Source of the DNA: Algoriphagus faecimaris
GTDB taxonomy: Bacteria > Bacteroidota > Bacteroidia > Cytophagales > Cyclobacteriaceae
Direction of reading: 5' to 3'
Length of the DNA: 56,660 bases
Assembly (NCBI RefSeq): GCF_900101705.1
Contig: NZ_FNAC01000031.1
Location: forward strand, 1 to 56,660
Shown here piece after piece: positions 8,658 through 16,617 of this stretch; position 1 is the first letter of the stretch, and the number at the start of each line of letters is the position of its first letter. The position numbers and the translations under genes are program-made. The notes beneath the pieces were generated by a model. It was not told the DNA's origin. It was given only the letters and a program-made list of their open reading frames with translations, and made no database searches.

Positions 8658-9833
8658 ATGGCTTATAAAATGGAACAAACCATGCGCTGGTATGGTCCAG
8701 GTGACCCAGTTAGTTTGAGCGATATCAGACAAGCTGGGGCAACTGGCATTGTCACTGCCCTTCATCACATTCCCAATGGAGATATCTGGACTCGGGAGGA
8801 GATTCAGCTTCGCAAAAAAACCATTGAAGATGCCGGCTTAACTTGGTCCGTGGTCGAATCTGTGCCCGTTCATGAGCAGATCAAAACGAGATCGGGTAAT
8901 TTCGAAAAACTCATTGCCAATTATCAGCAAACCCTCCGAAATCTAGCTGCTGAAGGGATTTTTACGGTTTGTTACAACTTTATGCCTGTCCTGGACTGGA
9001 CCCGAACAGACCTTTTCAAAGAACTACCTAACGGTGCAAAAGCGCTTTTTTACGAAAAGAAGGCCGTTCAGGCTTTTGATCTTTTTATCTTGAAAAGGCC
9101 TGCTTCTTTGGAAGAATATTCCAAAGAAGAGATAGCCGAAGTAAAAAAATACTATGAGGCGCTAAGCTCAGAAAAACATCAATTGATCATTGATAATATT
9201 TTAAAAGGACTGCCGGGTTCGGAGATTGGCTATACTTTGGATGAATTTCGGGCTATGCTTCAAACCTACGATGGCATCGACGCTCAAAAACTTCAGGCGC
9301 ATCTGCGCCTATTCTTGGATGCAATCGTGCCAGTAGCTGAGGAAGTGGGAGTCTACATGACCATACATCCGGACGATCCACCATTTTCCCTTTACGGCTT
9401 GCCAAGAGTGGTCTCCACGGCAGCAGACGTACGTAGAATCATCCAAGATAATCCCAGTCCGCATAATGGACTTTGCTTTTGCACGGGAAGTTATGGAGTA
9501 AGGCCTGATAATGATTTGCCTGCCATGGTTGCCGAATTTGGCGATCACATCAATTTTATCCATCTCCGAAGTACCAAGCGGGATGAAGCCGGCAACTTTT
9601 TTGAAGACAATCACTTAGAGGGAGATGTTCCTATGGTAGCCGTCATCGAGGAAATTCTAAACGTCCAAGAAAAGCGAGGCAAATGCATCCCCATGCGCCC
9701 TGACCATGGCCATCAGATGCTGGATGATTTACAGAAGAAGACCAATCCAGGATACTCAGCGATTGGAAGGCTCAAAGGTCTTGCTGAAATCCGAGGTGTG
9801 GAGGAAGCTTTACTTTATACTAGAAAAAAATGA
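8658..9833 (+). CDS. uxuA: Mannonate dehydratase
   Basis: A 391-residue UxuA-family TIM-barrel enzyme that dehydrates D-mannonate to 2-keto-3-deoxygluconate. Recognisable family segments are [12 protein letters not shown] near the start, [68 protein letters not shown] and RPDHGHQML, which carry the metal-binding Cys, His and Asp residues. It begins 29 bp after the SDR gene and overlaps the acetyltransferase by ATGA. The next pathway enzymes (KDG kinase and aldolase) are not in the window. Confidence 0.95.
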   Translation: MAYKMEQTMRWYGPGDPVSLSDIRQAGATGIVTALHHIPNGDIWTREEIQLRKKTIEDAGLTWSVVESVPVHEQIKTRSGNFEKLIANYQQTLRNLAAEGIFTVCYNFMPVLDWTRTDLFKELPNGAKALFYEKKAVQAFDLFILKRPASLEEYSKEEIAEVKKYYEALSSEKHQLIIDNILKGLPGSEIGYTLDEFRAMLQTYDGIDAQKLQAHLRLFLDAIVPVAEEVGVYMTIHPDDPPFSLYGLPRVVSTAADVRRIIQDNPSPHNGLCFCTGSYGVRPDNDLPAMVAEFGDHINFIHLRSTKRDEAGNFFEDNHLEGDVPMVAVIEEILNVQEKRGKCIPMRPDHGHQMLDDLQKKTNPGYSAIGRLKGLAEIRGVEEALLYTRKK

Positions 9834-10387
9834 CGGAAAAAGAGAAAATGCTTGCAGGTCAGCTTTATCAGGCTAGTGACCCTGAACTACTCGAGGAGCG
9901 GCTAAGAGCAAGAAAATTACTCCACAAGTTAAATCACTCAGACCCTGAGGACATGAGCTTTCGAAAGGAAATTCTGAATGCGCTTTTTGGAAAAGTGGGA
10001 GCTAATTTTTGGGTCGAGCCTCCATTTTTCTGTGATTATGGTTCCAATATCAGCGTAGGCGATGATGTATTTTTCAACTTCAACTGTGTGATTTTGGATG
10101 TGGTCAGCGTTAGCTTTGGCGATCGGGTATTGGTGGCACCCAATGTGCAATTTTATCCGGCGACCCACCCCATTGATTCCAAAACGCGGGGTGAACTTTG
10201 GGAATACGGAAAAGAAATACAGGTGGGTTCGGATGTTTGGATAGGTGGTGGAAGCATCATTTGCCCCGGAGTAAAAATTGGAAATCGCTCTATCATCGGT
10301 GCAGGATCTGTCGTGACCAAAGATGTCCCTGAAGGCGTAATAGTAGCTGGAAATCCTGCAAGAGTGATTCGGGAGCTCGAAAAGTAA
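9830..10387 (+). CDS. Maltose/galactoside O-acetyltransferase-type hexapeptide protein
   Basis: A 185-residue left-handed beta-helix acetyltransferase of the Maa/LacA/NodL group. The N-terminal Mac domain is [22 protein letters not shown] (first 20 shown by [20 protein letters not shown]), followed by hexapeptide repeats. The catalytic His is in FYPATHPID, and the [31 protein letters not shown] turn region closes the trimer face. These enzymes transfer acetyl from acetyl-CoA to sugar hydroxyls. The four-base overlap with uxuA places it inside the uronate operon, where an acetyltransferase has no obvious catabolic role. It may detoxify accumulating sugars. Confidence 0.85.
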   Translation: MTEKEKMLAGQLYQASDPELLEERLRARKLLHKLNHSDPEDMSFRKEILNALFGKVGANFWVEPPFFCDYGSNISVGDDVFFNFNCVILDVVSVSFGDRVLVAPNVQFYPATHPIDSKTRGELWEYGKEIQVGSDVWIGGGSIICPGVKIGNRSIIGAGSVVTKDVPEGVIVAGNPARVIRELEK

Positions 10388-10440
10388 ACTGAATCGCCGA
10401 TCAACATCTACGATTAATCAATCAAATCTCATTTTTAAAA

Positions 10441-10470
10441 TTTGATTTCGAAGACATTTACTTATTTTTG
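10441..10470 (+). promoter_or_regulatory. Promoter of the UDP-xylose synthase gene
   Basis: TTTG at 10441-10444 is followed, after an 18-bp spacer, by TATTTTTG at 10463-10470, matching the Bacteroidota TTTG/TAnnTTTG layout. It lies 33 bp before the ATG, so the gene can be expressed independently of the uronate operon. Confidence 0.6.
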
Positions 10471-10502
10471 ATCGATTTGATTTGAAACCCTTTTAGAAAG
10501 AA

Positions 10503-11435
10503 ATGAAAAGAATTTTAGTAAGTGGAGGTGGTGGATTTTTAGGAAGTCACCTTTGCGACAGATTACTCAAAGAAGGAAATGAGGTCCTTTGTGTGGATAA
10601 TTTTTTCACAGGAAATCGCAGAAATATCCATCACCTATTGGACAATAAGAACTTCGAATTGCTTCGACACGATGTCACCCATCCGCTTTTCGTGGAAGTT
10701 GATGAAATTTATAACTTGGCTTGCCCTGCCTCTCCTATTCATTATCAGTTCGATCCCGTTCAGACCACCAAAACTTCGGTAATTGGAGCCATGAACATGC
10801 TCGGCTTGGCCAAGCGACTCAAGATCAAAATTCTTCAAGCGTCTACTTCAGAGGTCTATGGAGACCCAGAAATTCATCCGCAGCCGGAATCTTACCGGGG
10901 AAATGTCAATCCCATTGGGCCTCGAGCTTGCTACGATGAAGGCAAAAGATGTGCAGAAACTTTGTTTTTTGACTACCACCGTCAGCACAAAGTTGATATC
11001 AAGGTGATGCGAATTTTCAACACCTACGGACCGAGAATGCATCCCAATGATGGACGTGTGGTCAGTAATTTTATCGTACAGGCATTGAAAGGCGAGGACA
11101 TCACGATCTATGGAGATGGCAAGCAGACTCGATCCTTCTGCTACGTAGATGATAACATCGAAGGCATGTATCGCCTGATGAATTCCAGAGATGGATTTAC
11201 CGGGCCGGTTAATATTGGAAATCCGGGAGAATTCACCATGCTTGAATTGGCAGAGCTTGTGATAGAATTAACCAACTCAAAAAGTAAACTAGTTTTCTTA
11301 CCCCTACCTCAAGACGATCCCATGCAGCGAAAGCCGATTATTGATTTGGCCAAAAAAGAATTGGGATGGGAACCCACAGTGCCCCTTAGAGAAGGACTGG
11401 TTAAGACGATTGAATATTTTGAGGGGGTGATTTAA
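10503..11435 (+). CDS. UDP-glucuronate decarboxylase (UDP-xylose synthase)
   Basis: A 310-residue extended SDR. The Rossmann motif is GGGGFLG (8-14), the substrate/catalytic region [10 protein letters not shown] (114-123), and [11 protein letters not shown] carries Tyr144 and Lys148. The GPR-YDEGKR block and the NTYGPRM sequence are characteristic of UXS, which oxidises and decarboxylates UDP-glucuronate to UDP-xylose for glycan synthesis. Length fits soluble bacterial UXS. It follows the uronate operon but has its own promoter and terminator, so the functional link to catabolism is uncertain. Confidence 0.9.
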   Translation: MKRILVSGGGGFLGSHLCDRLLKEGNEVLCVDNFFTGNRRNIHHLLDNKNFELLRHDVTHPLFVEVDEIYNLACPASPIHYQFDPVQTTKTSVIGAMNMLGLAKRLKIKILQASTSEVYGDPEIHPQPESYRGNVNPIGPRACYDEGKRCAETLFFDYHRQHKVDIKVMRIFNTYGPRMHPNDGRVVSNFIVQALKGEDITIYGDGKQTRSFCYVDDNIEGMYRLMNSRDGFTGPVNIGNPGEFTMLELAELVIELTNSKSKLVFLPLPQDDPMQRKPIIDLAKKELGWEPTVPLREGLVKTIEYFEGVI

Positions 11436-11437
11436 GA

Positions 11438-11490
11438 AACCCTCCAAAAACCAAAAAGCCCGAGAAGATTTGATTTTTCTCGGGCTTTTT
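11438..11490. repeat. Left copy of a 53/52-bp direct repeat bracketing an accessory block
   Basis: This 53-bp segment is repeated at 16469-16520 with a single A missing in an A run. It covers a flank (AACCCTCCAAAAACC) and a complete terminator hairpin. Identity outside the hairpin shows duplication rather than two similar terminators. The two copies enclose the type IIG and Fic genes. Confidence 0.85.
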
Positions 11491-11491
11491 T
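11453..11491. terminator. Terminator after the UDP-xylose synthase gene
   Basis: A perfect 14-bp stem (AAAAAGCCCGAGAA at 11453-11466 with TTCTCGGGCTTTTT at 11477-11490) is followed by T. The symmetric A and T runs make it usable in both directions. Confidence 0.9.
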
Positions 11492-11760
11492 AATGTTTTT
11501 TTCAAAGTAATTGCTCACCATTTAAACGGGAGGATTTGAAAATATCATTGAATAACACAATCAATCAACCGTTTAAAATATCACCAAATATTACAAACAT
11601 GGGCCTTTATTGGTCAAATATATTGATTCAATAAGCATTTTTTTTGCTTGGACTGATAAGGAAAATGAATTTAAAAAACTAAATTAACAGATAGAAAATA
11701 AGGAAATGACGTAAATAGAATTTGCTTGGAGAACGCAAATTTTGATAAGATTTTTAATCA
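11492..11760. other. AT-rich leader of the restriction-modification gene; nothing else recognised
   Basis: This 269-bp interval holds no convincing coding frame. It is AT-rich, with several imperfect TAnnTTTG-like strings near 11720-11750 but none at a convincing spacing. It probably carries the promoter of the type IIG gene. I see no integrase, tRNA or control (C) protein gene here. Confidence 0.4.
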
Positions 11761-14700
11761 ATGAGTGAACAAATAAAAAGACTGAAACCGAGAAAGGCGC
11801 TGAATAAAGCCTTTCTGAAAGTAAAACCCAACAGGACTGAAATCGAAGGTTTCAAGGCGAATCTTATCCAATTACTTGACCGAACCAATGACACGGAGTC
11901 TGAAGAGTTTCATAAAAACCTTGTTATTGATTTTCTCAAAAAGACCTATTATGACCCAAATCATTTCATCAATACCAAAGGAAGAAACGATTTGGTCATT
12001 CACAATGGGGACAAGGCAAAAAGCACAGTTGGTGTAATCATCGAGGCCAAGAAACCGACCAATAGGACAGAAATGATCTCATCTGACAAGCTGAATGCAA
12101 AGGCTTTTCAGGAATTGGTACTTTACTACTTGCGAGAGAGAATCACACAAAACAACCTTGAAACTAAGCATTTGATTATTACAAATATCAATGAATGGTT
12201 CATTTTTGACGCTAACACTTTCGACAGACTTTTCGCCCAAAACAAGAAACTCGTCAAGCAATTTCAGGACTTTGAAGGTGGTAGATTGGCAGAAACCAGA
12301 ACTGACTTTTTCTACAAGCAAATTGCCGAGCCTTTTATTGCAGACATCAAATCCGAGATTGAGTTTACCTACTTCAATTTGCAGGACTATCAAAAGCCTT
12401 TGCGAAATGAAGACAAAGCAGATGACACCAAACTTATTGCGCTTTTCAAACTCTTATCCCCTGAACATCTTTTAAAACTTCCATTCACGAATGACAGCAA
12501 TAGCCTTGACAAACGATTTTACAGTGAATTGCTGCATATCATTGGTTTGACGGAAATAAAGGATGGCAGTAAGAAACTTATTCAGCGGAACAAGGCAGGC
12601 GAACGACACACCGGAACTCTCCTAGAGGATGCTATTATTCAATTGGACAGTTTGGACAAACTGAGTCGTTTAGAAAAGCCAAGCCAATTTGGAAAAGACC
12701 AGCAAGAAAGACTTTTCAATGTGGCACTTGAGCTTTCAATCACCTGGATCAATAGAATTCTTTTTCTGAAATTATTGGAAGCACAACTGATCACTTATCA
12801 TAAGGGAGATAAGTCTTATTCGTTTCTGAATCTTGATAAAATCAAAAACTATGATGATCTGAATAGCTTGTTTTTTCAGGTTTTGGCAAGAAAACATGAG
12901 GAGCGTAACGAAGATGTTATCAAGGCTTTTGAGAAAGTCCCTTATCTGAACTCCTCGCTCTTTGAACCTACTGAAATTGAGCAGGATACTCTTTTTATCA
13001 GTAATCTTCGAGACGACAAGTCAATTCCGATTATTTCGTCAACCGTTCTGAAAGATCAGAATGGGAAAAAGCGAACAGGAAGACTGAATACCCTGGAGTA
13101 TCTGTTTGAGTTCCTGAATGCTTATGATTTCAGCAGCGAAGGCTCAGAAGAAATTCAAGAAGAAAACAAATCTCTGATTAACGCTTCGGTTCTTGGCTTG
13201 ATCTTCGAGAAGATTAACGGTTACAAAGACGGTTCATTCTTTACTCCTGGCTTCATTACCATGTACATGTGTCGTGAGACCATTCGCAAAGCCGTAGTTC
13301 AGAAATTCAACGAAACCAAAAATTGGAAATGCCAAGATCTTGAAGAGCTCTATGATCAGATTGAAGACCGGCAAGAGGCCAATGAGATTGTAAACAGCTT
13401 AAAAATTTGTGATCCTGCCGTGGGGTCCGGTCACTTTTTGGTTTCGGCACTCAATGAAATGATTGCCGTCAAAAACGACTTGAATATTCTACAAGACCGA
13501 AACGGTAGACGGTTGAAGGAATACCAGGTAGAAGTAGTCAATGATGAACTTATCATCACAGACGAGGAAGGAGAACTTTTCGACTACAATCCAAACAACA
13601 AGGAGAGTCAACGCATTCAAGAAACACTTTTTCACGAAAAGCAAACTATCATTGAAAACTGCCTTTTCGGAGTGGATATCAACCCAAATTCCGTCAAGAT
13701 TTGCCGTTTGCGTTTATGGATTGAGTTGCTAAAAAATGCTTACTATAAAAACTCTACTGAACTCGAAACACTGCCAAACATTGACATCAACATCAAATGT
13801 GGTAATTCTTTGGTAAGCCGATTTGCCATCGATGCAGATTTGAAGCAGGCCCTGAAAAAAAGCAAGTGGTCTATAGACAGCTATCGGGTGGCGGTGGATA
13901 CCTATAGAAACGCTCAAAATAAAGAGCAAAAAAGAGAAATGGAGAAGTTGATTGCTGATATCAAATCAGATTTCAGGAGTGAAATTTCCAATAATGATCC
14001 TAAACTTAAGCGAAAAGCCAAGCTAAGTGGAGAACTCTATAATCTTACGATGCAGACAGGGCTATTCGATGAATCCGCCAAAGAAAAAAGAGATCGGAAA
14101 AAGCGAATAGAAAAACTGGAAGTAGAACTCGAAAAGCTCAGCACCGAAATCGAAGAAATAAAAGCCAATAAAATTTTTGAAAATGCTTTTGAATGGCGTT
14201 TTGAATTTCCAGAAGTGCTCAATGATGAAGGTGATTTTGTGGGATTTGATGTGGTGATTGGAAATCCGCCTTGGGGTGCTTCATTAACAAAAGAACAAAA
14301 AAAGTACTTTAAGGCAAAGTATGATGAAATTGATAGTTCAACACCAAATACATATGCATATTTTATAGGTCTTTCTTTTCAAATTAGTCGCTCATTAATT
14401 ACACAGATTTTGCCGGATAGTATTTTAGTTAAAGACTTCGAAAAAACAAGAATGCTCTGTTCTAAAAGTCTTTATAAACTGTCTTGGTATCAAAATACCG
14501 CAATACCAGATATTGTTAGACCCTTTTTAGATGTAGAGCATGATGTCTGTACTTTATTTATTGATAAAACATCTAATACTGAAGTTTGCAATATTTATAC
14601 AAGATTTTACAGAAACTCAAAAGTAATTGAAAATAATGAACTTATAACAAAGGAAAACTTTATTTTAAAAGAATATGATTATACTTACAATATTCTTTTG

Positions 14701-15417
14701 AGCTCAGCTCATATAGCAATTCTTAATAAGCTAAGGTCTTTTCATACTTTAAATGAATTCCTCCAATGTCATGAAGGTATACATTCAGGTAATATTAGAG
14801 AAAAGCTATTCAAAAAAGAAAAAGTTTCAAGAAATGAAAAACCCATGTTTCTTGGGGGTAGAGCGGGCGATAAAATTGAGAATTATATTTCTTACAGGTC
14901 GGGGTGGTTTGTTGATTATAGAGAAAGTATAATTGATAAATCAAATGGAGAGTATGCCTCTTTGAGAGATGAAAACATCTTTAGTCAACCGAAAATCTAT
15001 TTAACAAGAACAGGCAATCCATTTAAAGCTTTTATTGATGAAGCAAATTATGCTTCAAACAATTTCTTCTCTATTCAATTCAAAAATTATAATCAAAATA
15101 GTTATTTTAGTCTATTACCAATATTAGGGTTGCTTAACTCAAAATTTGCAAATTACTATATTCGAAAAATTATTGCTCCTTCACTAGGAAATACATTTGT
15201 AGAAACGAAAATAATTCATTTGCTTAAATTACCTTTCAATCCAATTCTGATTAAAGATGAAAAATTAATTCAATCCATAATTAATATAATTGAAGTCAAA
15301 AAACAAGACCTAACAGCAGATACTAAGACCCTTGAAAAAGAAATAGACCAATTAGTTTACCAACTTTATGGACTCACCGAAGAGGAAATAGAGATAATTG
15401 AAAATAGCGGAAAATGA
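11761..15417 (+). CDS. Type IIG restriction-modification enzyme (Eco57I-like, single chain)
   Basis: A 1218-residue fusion protein. The N-terminus has a PD-(D/E)XK nuclease pattern: Asp77 in GRNDLVI, then Glu95-x-Lys97 in IIEAKKP. A helical linker follows. The N6-adenine methyltransferase core has motif I DPAVGSG at 551-557 and motif IV NPPW at 835-838. The C-terminal third should hold the target-recognition domain. Such enzymes cut and methylate DNA with no separate specificity subunit. Base composition drops right after motif IV: hand counts give 25/60 G+C at 12241-12300 but 15/60, 11/60 and 12/60 at 14281, 14641 and 15241. This suggests the recognition part was acquired or swapped separately. 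Confidence 0.88.
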   Translation: MSEQIKRLKPRKALNKAFLKVKPNRTEIEGFKANLIQLLDRTNDTESEEFHKNLVIDFLKKTYYDPNHFINTKGRNDLVIHNGDKAKSTVGVIIEAKKPTNRTEMISSDKLNAKAFQELVLYYLRERITQNNLETKHLIITNINEWFIFDANTFDRLFAQNKKLVKQFQDFEGGRLAETRTDFFYKQIAEPFIADIKSEIEFTYFNLQDYQKPLRNEDKADDTKLIALFKLLSPEHLLKLPFTNDSNSLDKRFYSELLHIIGLTEIKDGSKKLIQRNKAGERHTGTLLEDAIIQLDSLDKLSRLEKPSQFGKDQQERLFNVALELSITWINRILFLKLLEAQLITYHKGDKSYSFLNLDKIKNYDDLNSLFFQVLARKHEERNEDVIKAFEKVPYLNSSLFEPTEIEQDTLFISNLRDDKSIPIISSTVLKDQNGKKRTGRLNTLEYLFEFLNAYDFSSEGSEEIQEENKSLINASVLGLIFEKINGYKDGSFFTPGFITMYMCRETIRKAVVQKFNETKNWKCQDLEELYDQIEDRQEANEIVNSLKICDPAVGSGHFLVSALNEMIAVKNDLNILQDRNGRRLKEYQVEVVNDELIITDEEGELFDYNPNNKESQRIQETLFHEKQTIIENCLFGVDINPNSVKICRLRLWIELLKNAYYKNSTELETLPNIDINIKCGNSLVSRFAIDADLKQALKKSKWSIDSYRVAVDTYRNAQNKEQKREMEKLIADIKSDFRSEISNNDPKLKRKAKLSGELYNLTMQTGLFDESAKEKRDRKKRIEKLEVELEKLSTEIEEIKANKIFENAFEWRFEFPEVLNDEGDFVGFDVVIGNPPWGASLTKEQKKYFKAKYDEIDSSTPNTYAYFIGLSFQISRSLITQILPDSILVKDFEKTRMLCSKSLYKLSWYQNTAIPDIVRPFLDVEHDVCTLFIDKTSNTEVCNIYTRFYRNSKVIENNELITKENFILKEYDYTYNILLSSAHIAILNKLRSFHTLNEFLQCHEGIHSGNIREKLFKKEKVSRNEKPMFLGGRAGDKIENYISYRSGWFVDYRESIIDKSNGEYASLRDENIFSQPKIYLTRTGNPFKAFIDEANYASNNFFSIQFKNYNQNSYFSLLPILGLLNSKFANYYIRKIIAPSLGNTFVETKIIHLLKLPFNPILIKDEKLIQSIINIIEVKKQDLTADTKTLEKEIDQLVYQLYGLTEEEIEIIENSGK

Positions 15418-15558
15418 GCATAGCTAGTATCGCTAGATAAAATAGTCACCATTAACTGAGAAGTAAACGGGTTGAGAAAATTGATCCTATTAAAGCTGGC
15501 TTGTTACAGTAAGGATAATAGCAGCAAAAGATGACCCGGTACATCAGAGAATAGAAAA

Positions 15559-16443
15559 ATGAAAGAGCCACAAAAAATATCCATCCGTTTTTTTGATGAC
15601 CGTGAGGTGCGTGCCTTGTGGGACGAGCAAAACGCCAAATGGTGGTTTTCGGTTTTGGATATTGTGGCAGTGCTTACCGATCAGGACGATTACACCAAAA
15701 CCCGGAACTACTGGAAATACCTAAAAGCCAAACTAAAGAAAGAGGGTAGTCAGTTGGTTAGTGCCACTACCCAACTGAAGTTAACTGCCGCAGATGGAAA
15801 AAAATACAAGTCAGATATGCTGGACTACAAAGGCATTATAGCCTTAGGAAAAACATTTCCAAGTACAAAAGCCAATCGATTTATTGAATGGTTTACCTAC
15901 AGCGACGAAAGCATAGACGGAAAAAGTAAAAAGAAGGCTTATGCGCTTTTTGACAGTTCGTTTCTTGAGCATATAGAAATAGGAACTTCTAAAGGATTGC
16001 AGCAGATTCATGCCTACTTGTTTGGTGGCTTATATGATTTTACCGGGCAAATCAGACAAAAAAATATATCCAAAGGAGGTTTTCAATTTGCTTTAGCTCG
16101 GTTTCTTGATTCCACATTAAAGCATATAGACTCGATGCCTGAAAACTCGTTTGACGAAATTGCTGAAAAATATGTGGAGATGAATATTGCTCATCCCTTC
16201 TTGGAAGGCAATGGGAGAAGTGCTCGCATTTGGCTGGATTTGATATTGAAGAAGCGTCTAAAAAAATGCGTCGACTGGAGTAAAATTGGTAAATCTGAAT
16301 ACATGCAAGCCATGGTGAAAAGTGTCACAGACAGTACCGCTATAAAAGGACTACTGGAGAAAGCCCTTACCAGCAAAATTGATAGTAGAGAGATGTTTAT
16401 GAAAGGAATTGACTACTCCTACTATTATGAGGAAAATGAATGA
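15559..16443 (+). CDS. Bro-N domain fused to a Fic/DOC protein
   Basis: A 294-residue protein with two parts. Residues about 8-113 (IRFFDDREVRALWDE..WWFSVLDIVAVLT..YWKYLK..GIIALGKTF) look like the Bro-N/phage antirepressor domain. Residues about 125-270 are a Fic domain with the complete active motif HPFLEGNGR at 212-220. Fic proteins usually transfer AMP from ATP to a target protein. A C-terminal SYYYEE (Ser287, Glu291) resembles the autoinhibitory (S/T)xxxE(G/N) motif, though the last position is Glu. It stands 141 bp behind the restriction-modification gene inside the repeat-bracketed block. Target and trigger are unknown. Confidence 0.85.
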   Translation: MKEPQKISIRFFDDREVRALWDEQNAKWWFSVLDIVAVLTDQDDYTKTRNYWKYLKAKLKKEGSQLVSATTQLKLTAADGKKYKSDMLDYKGIIALGKTFPSTKANRFIEWFTYSDESIDGKSKKKAYALFDSSFLEHIEIGTSKGLQQIHAYLFGGLYDFTGQIRQKNISKGGFQFALARFLDSTLKHIDSMPENSFDEIAEKYVEMNIAHPFLEGNGRSARIWLDLILKKRLKKCVDWSKIGKSEYMQAMVKSVTDSTAIKGLLEKALTSKIDSREMFMKGIDYSYYYEENE

Positions 16444-16468
16444 TTTCAAAAAGGATAGGTATTGAATT

Positions 16469-16520
16469 AACCCTCCAAAACCAAAAAGCCCGAGAAGATT
16501 TGATTTTTCTCGGGCTTTTT
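16469..16520. repeat. Right copy of the 53/52-bp direct repeat
   Basis: Identical to 11438-11490 except for one A fewer in the run before CCAAAAAGCC. It ends precisely where a different sequence, a heptad repeat, begins. The copies are 5.03 kb apart. Confidence 0.85.
16483..16520. terminator. Terminator after the Bro-N/Fic gene
   Basis: The same 14-bp stem as at 11453-11490 (16483-16496 with 16507-16520). It lies between the Fic gene and the convergent acyl-CoA synthetase gene, and its symmetric A and T runs could serve both. Confidence 0.88.
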
Positions 16521-16522
16521 CC

Positions 16523-16564
16523 CGACTTCGGTCTCCCGTCTCCCGTCTTCGGTCTTCCGTCTCC
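16523..16564. repeat. Heptanucleotide tandem repeat, six units
   Basis: Six adjacent 7-bp units follow the pattern (C/G)G(T/A)CT(T/C)C: CGACTTC, GGTCTCC, CGTCTCC, CGTCTTC, GGTCTTC, CGTCTCC. The array abuts the right direct repeat. Units vary but the period is strict. It is non-coding and lies between convergent genes. Confidence 0.8.
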
Positions 16565-16617
16565 TGCACTGTAAAATGAGTTTTGTCGACAGAATTCCAG
16601 ATAATCACATTATTTTC

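Noticed and set aside
11438..16520. Integrative element with its own integrase
   Set aside because: No integrase, transposase or relaxase gene is present in the block; only the bracketing repeats suggest mobility, so it is listed as a repeat-bracketed block instead.
16523..16564. CRISPR array
   Set aside because: The 7-bp units have no spacers and there are no cas genes anywhere in the window.
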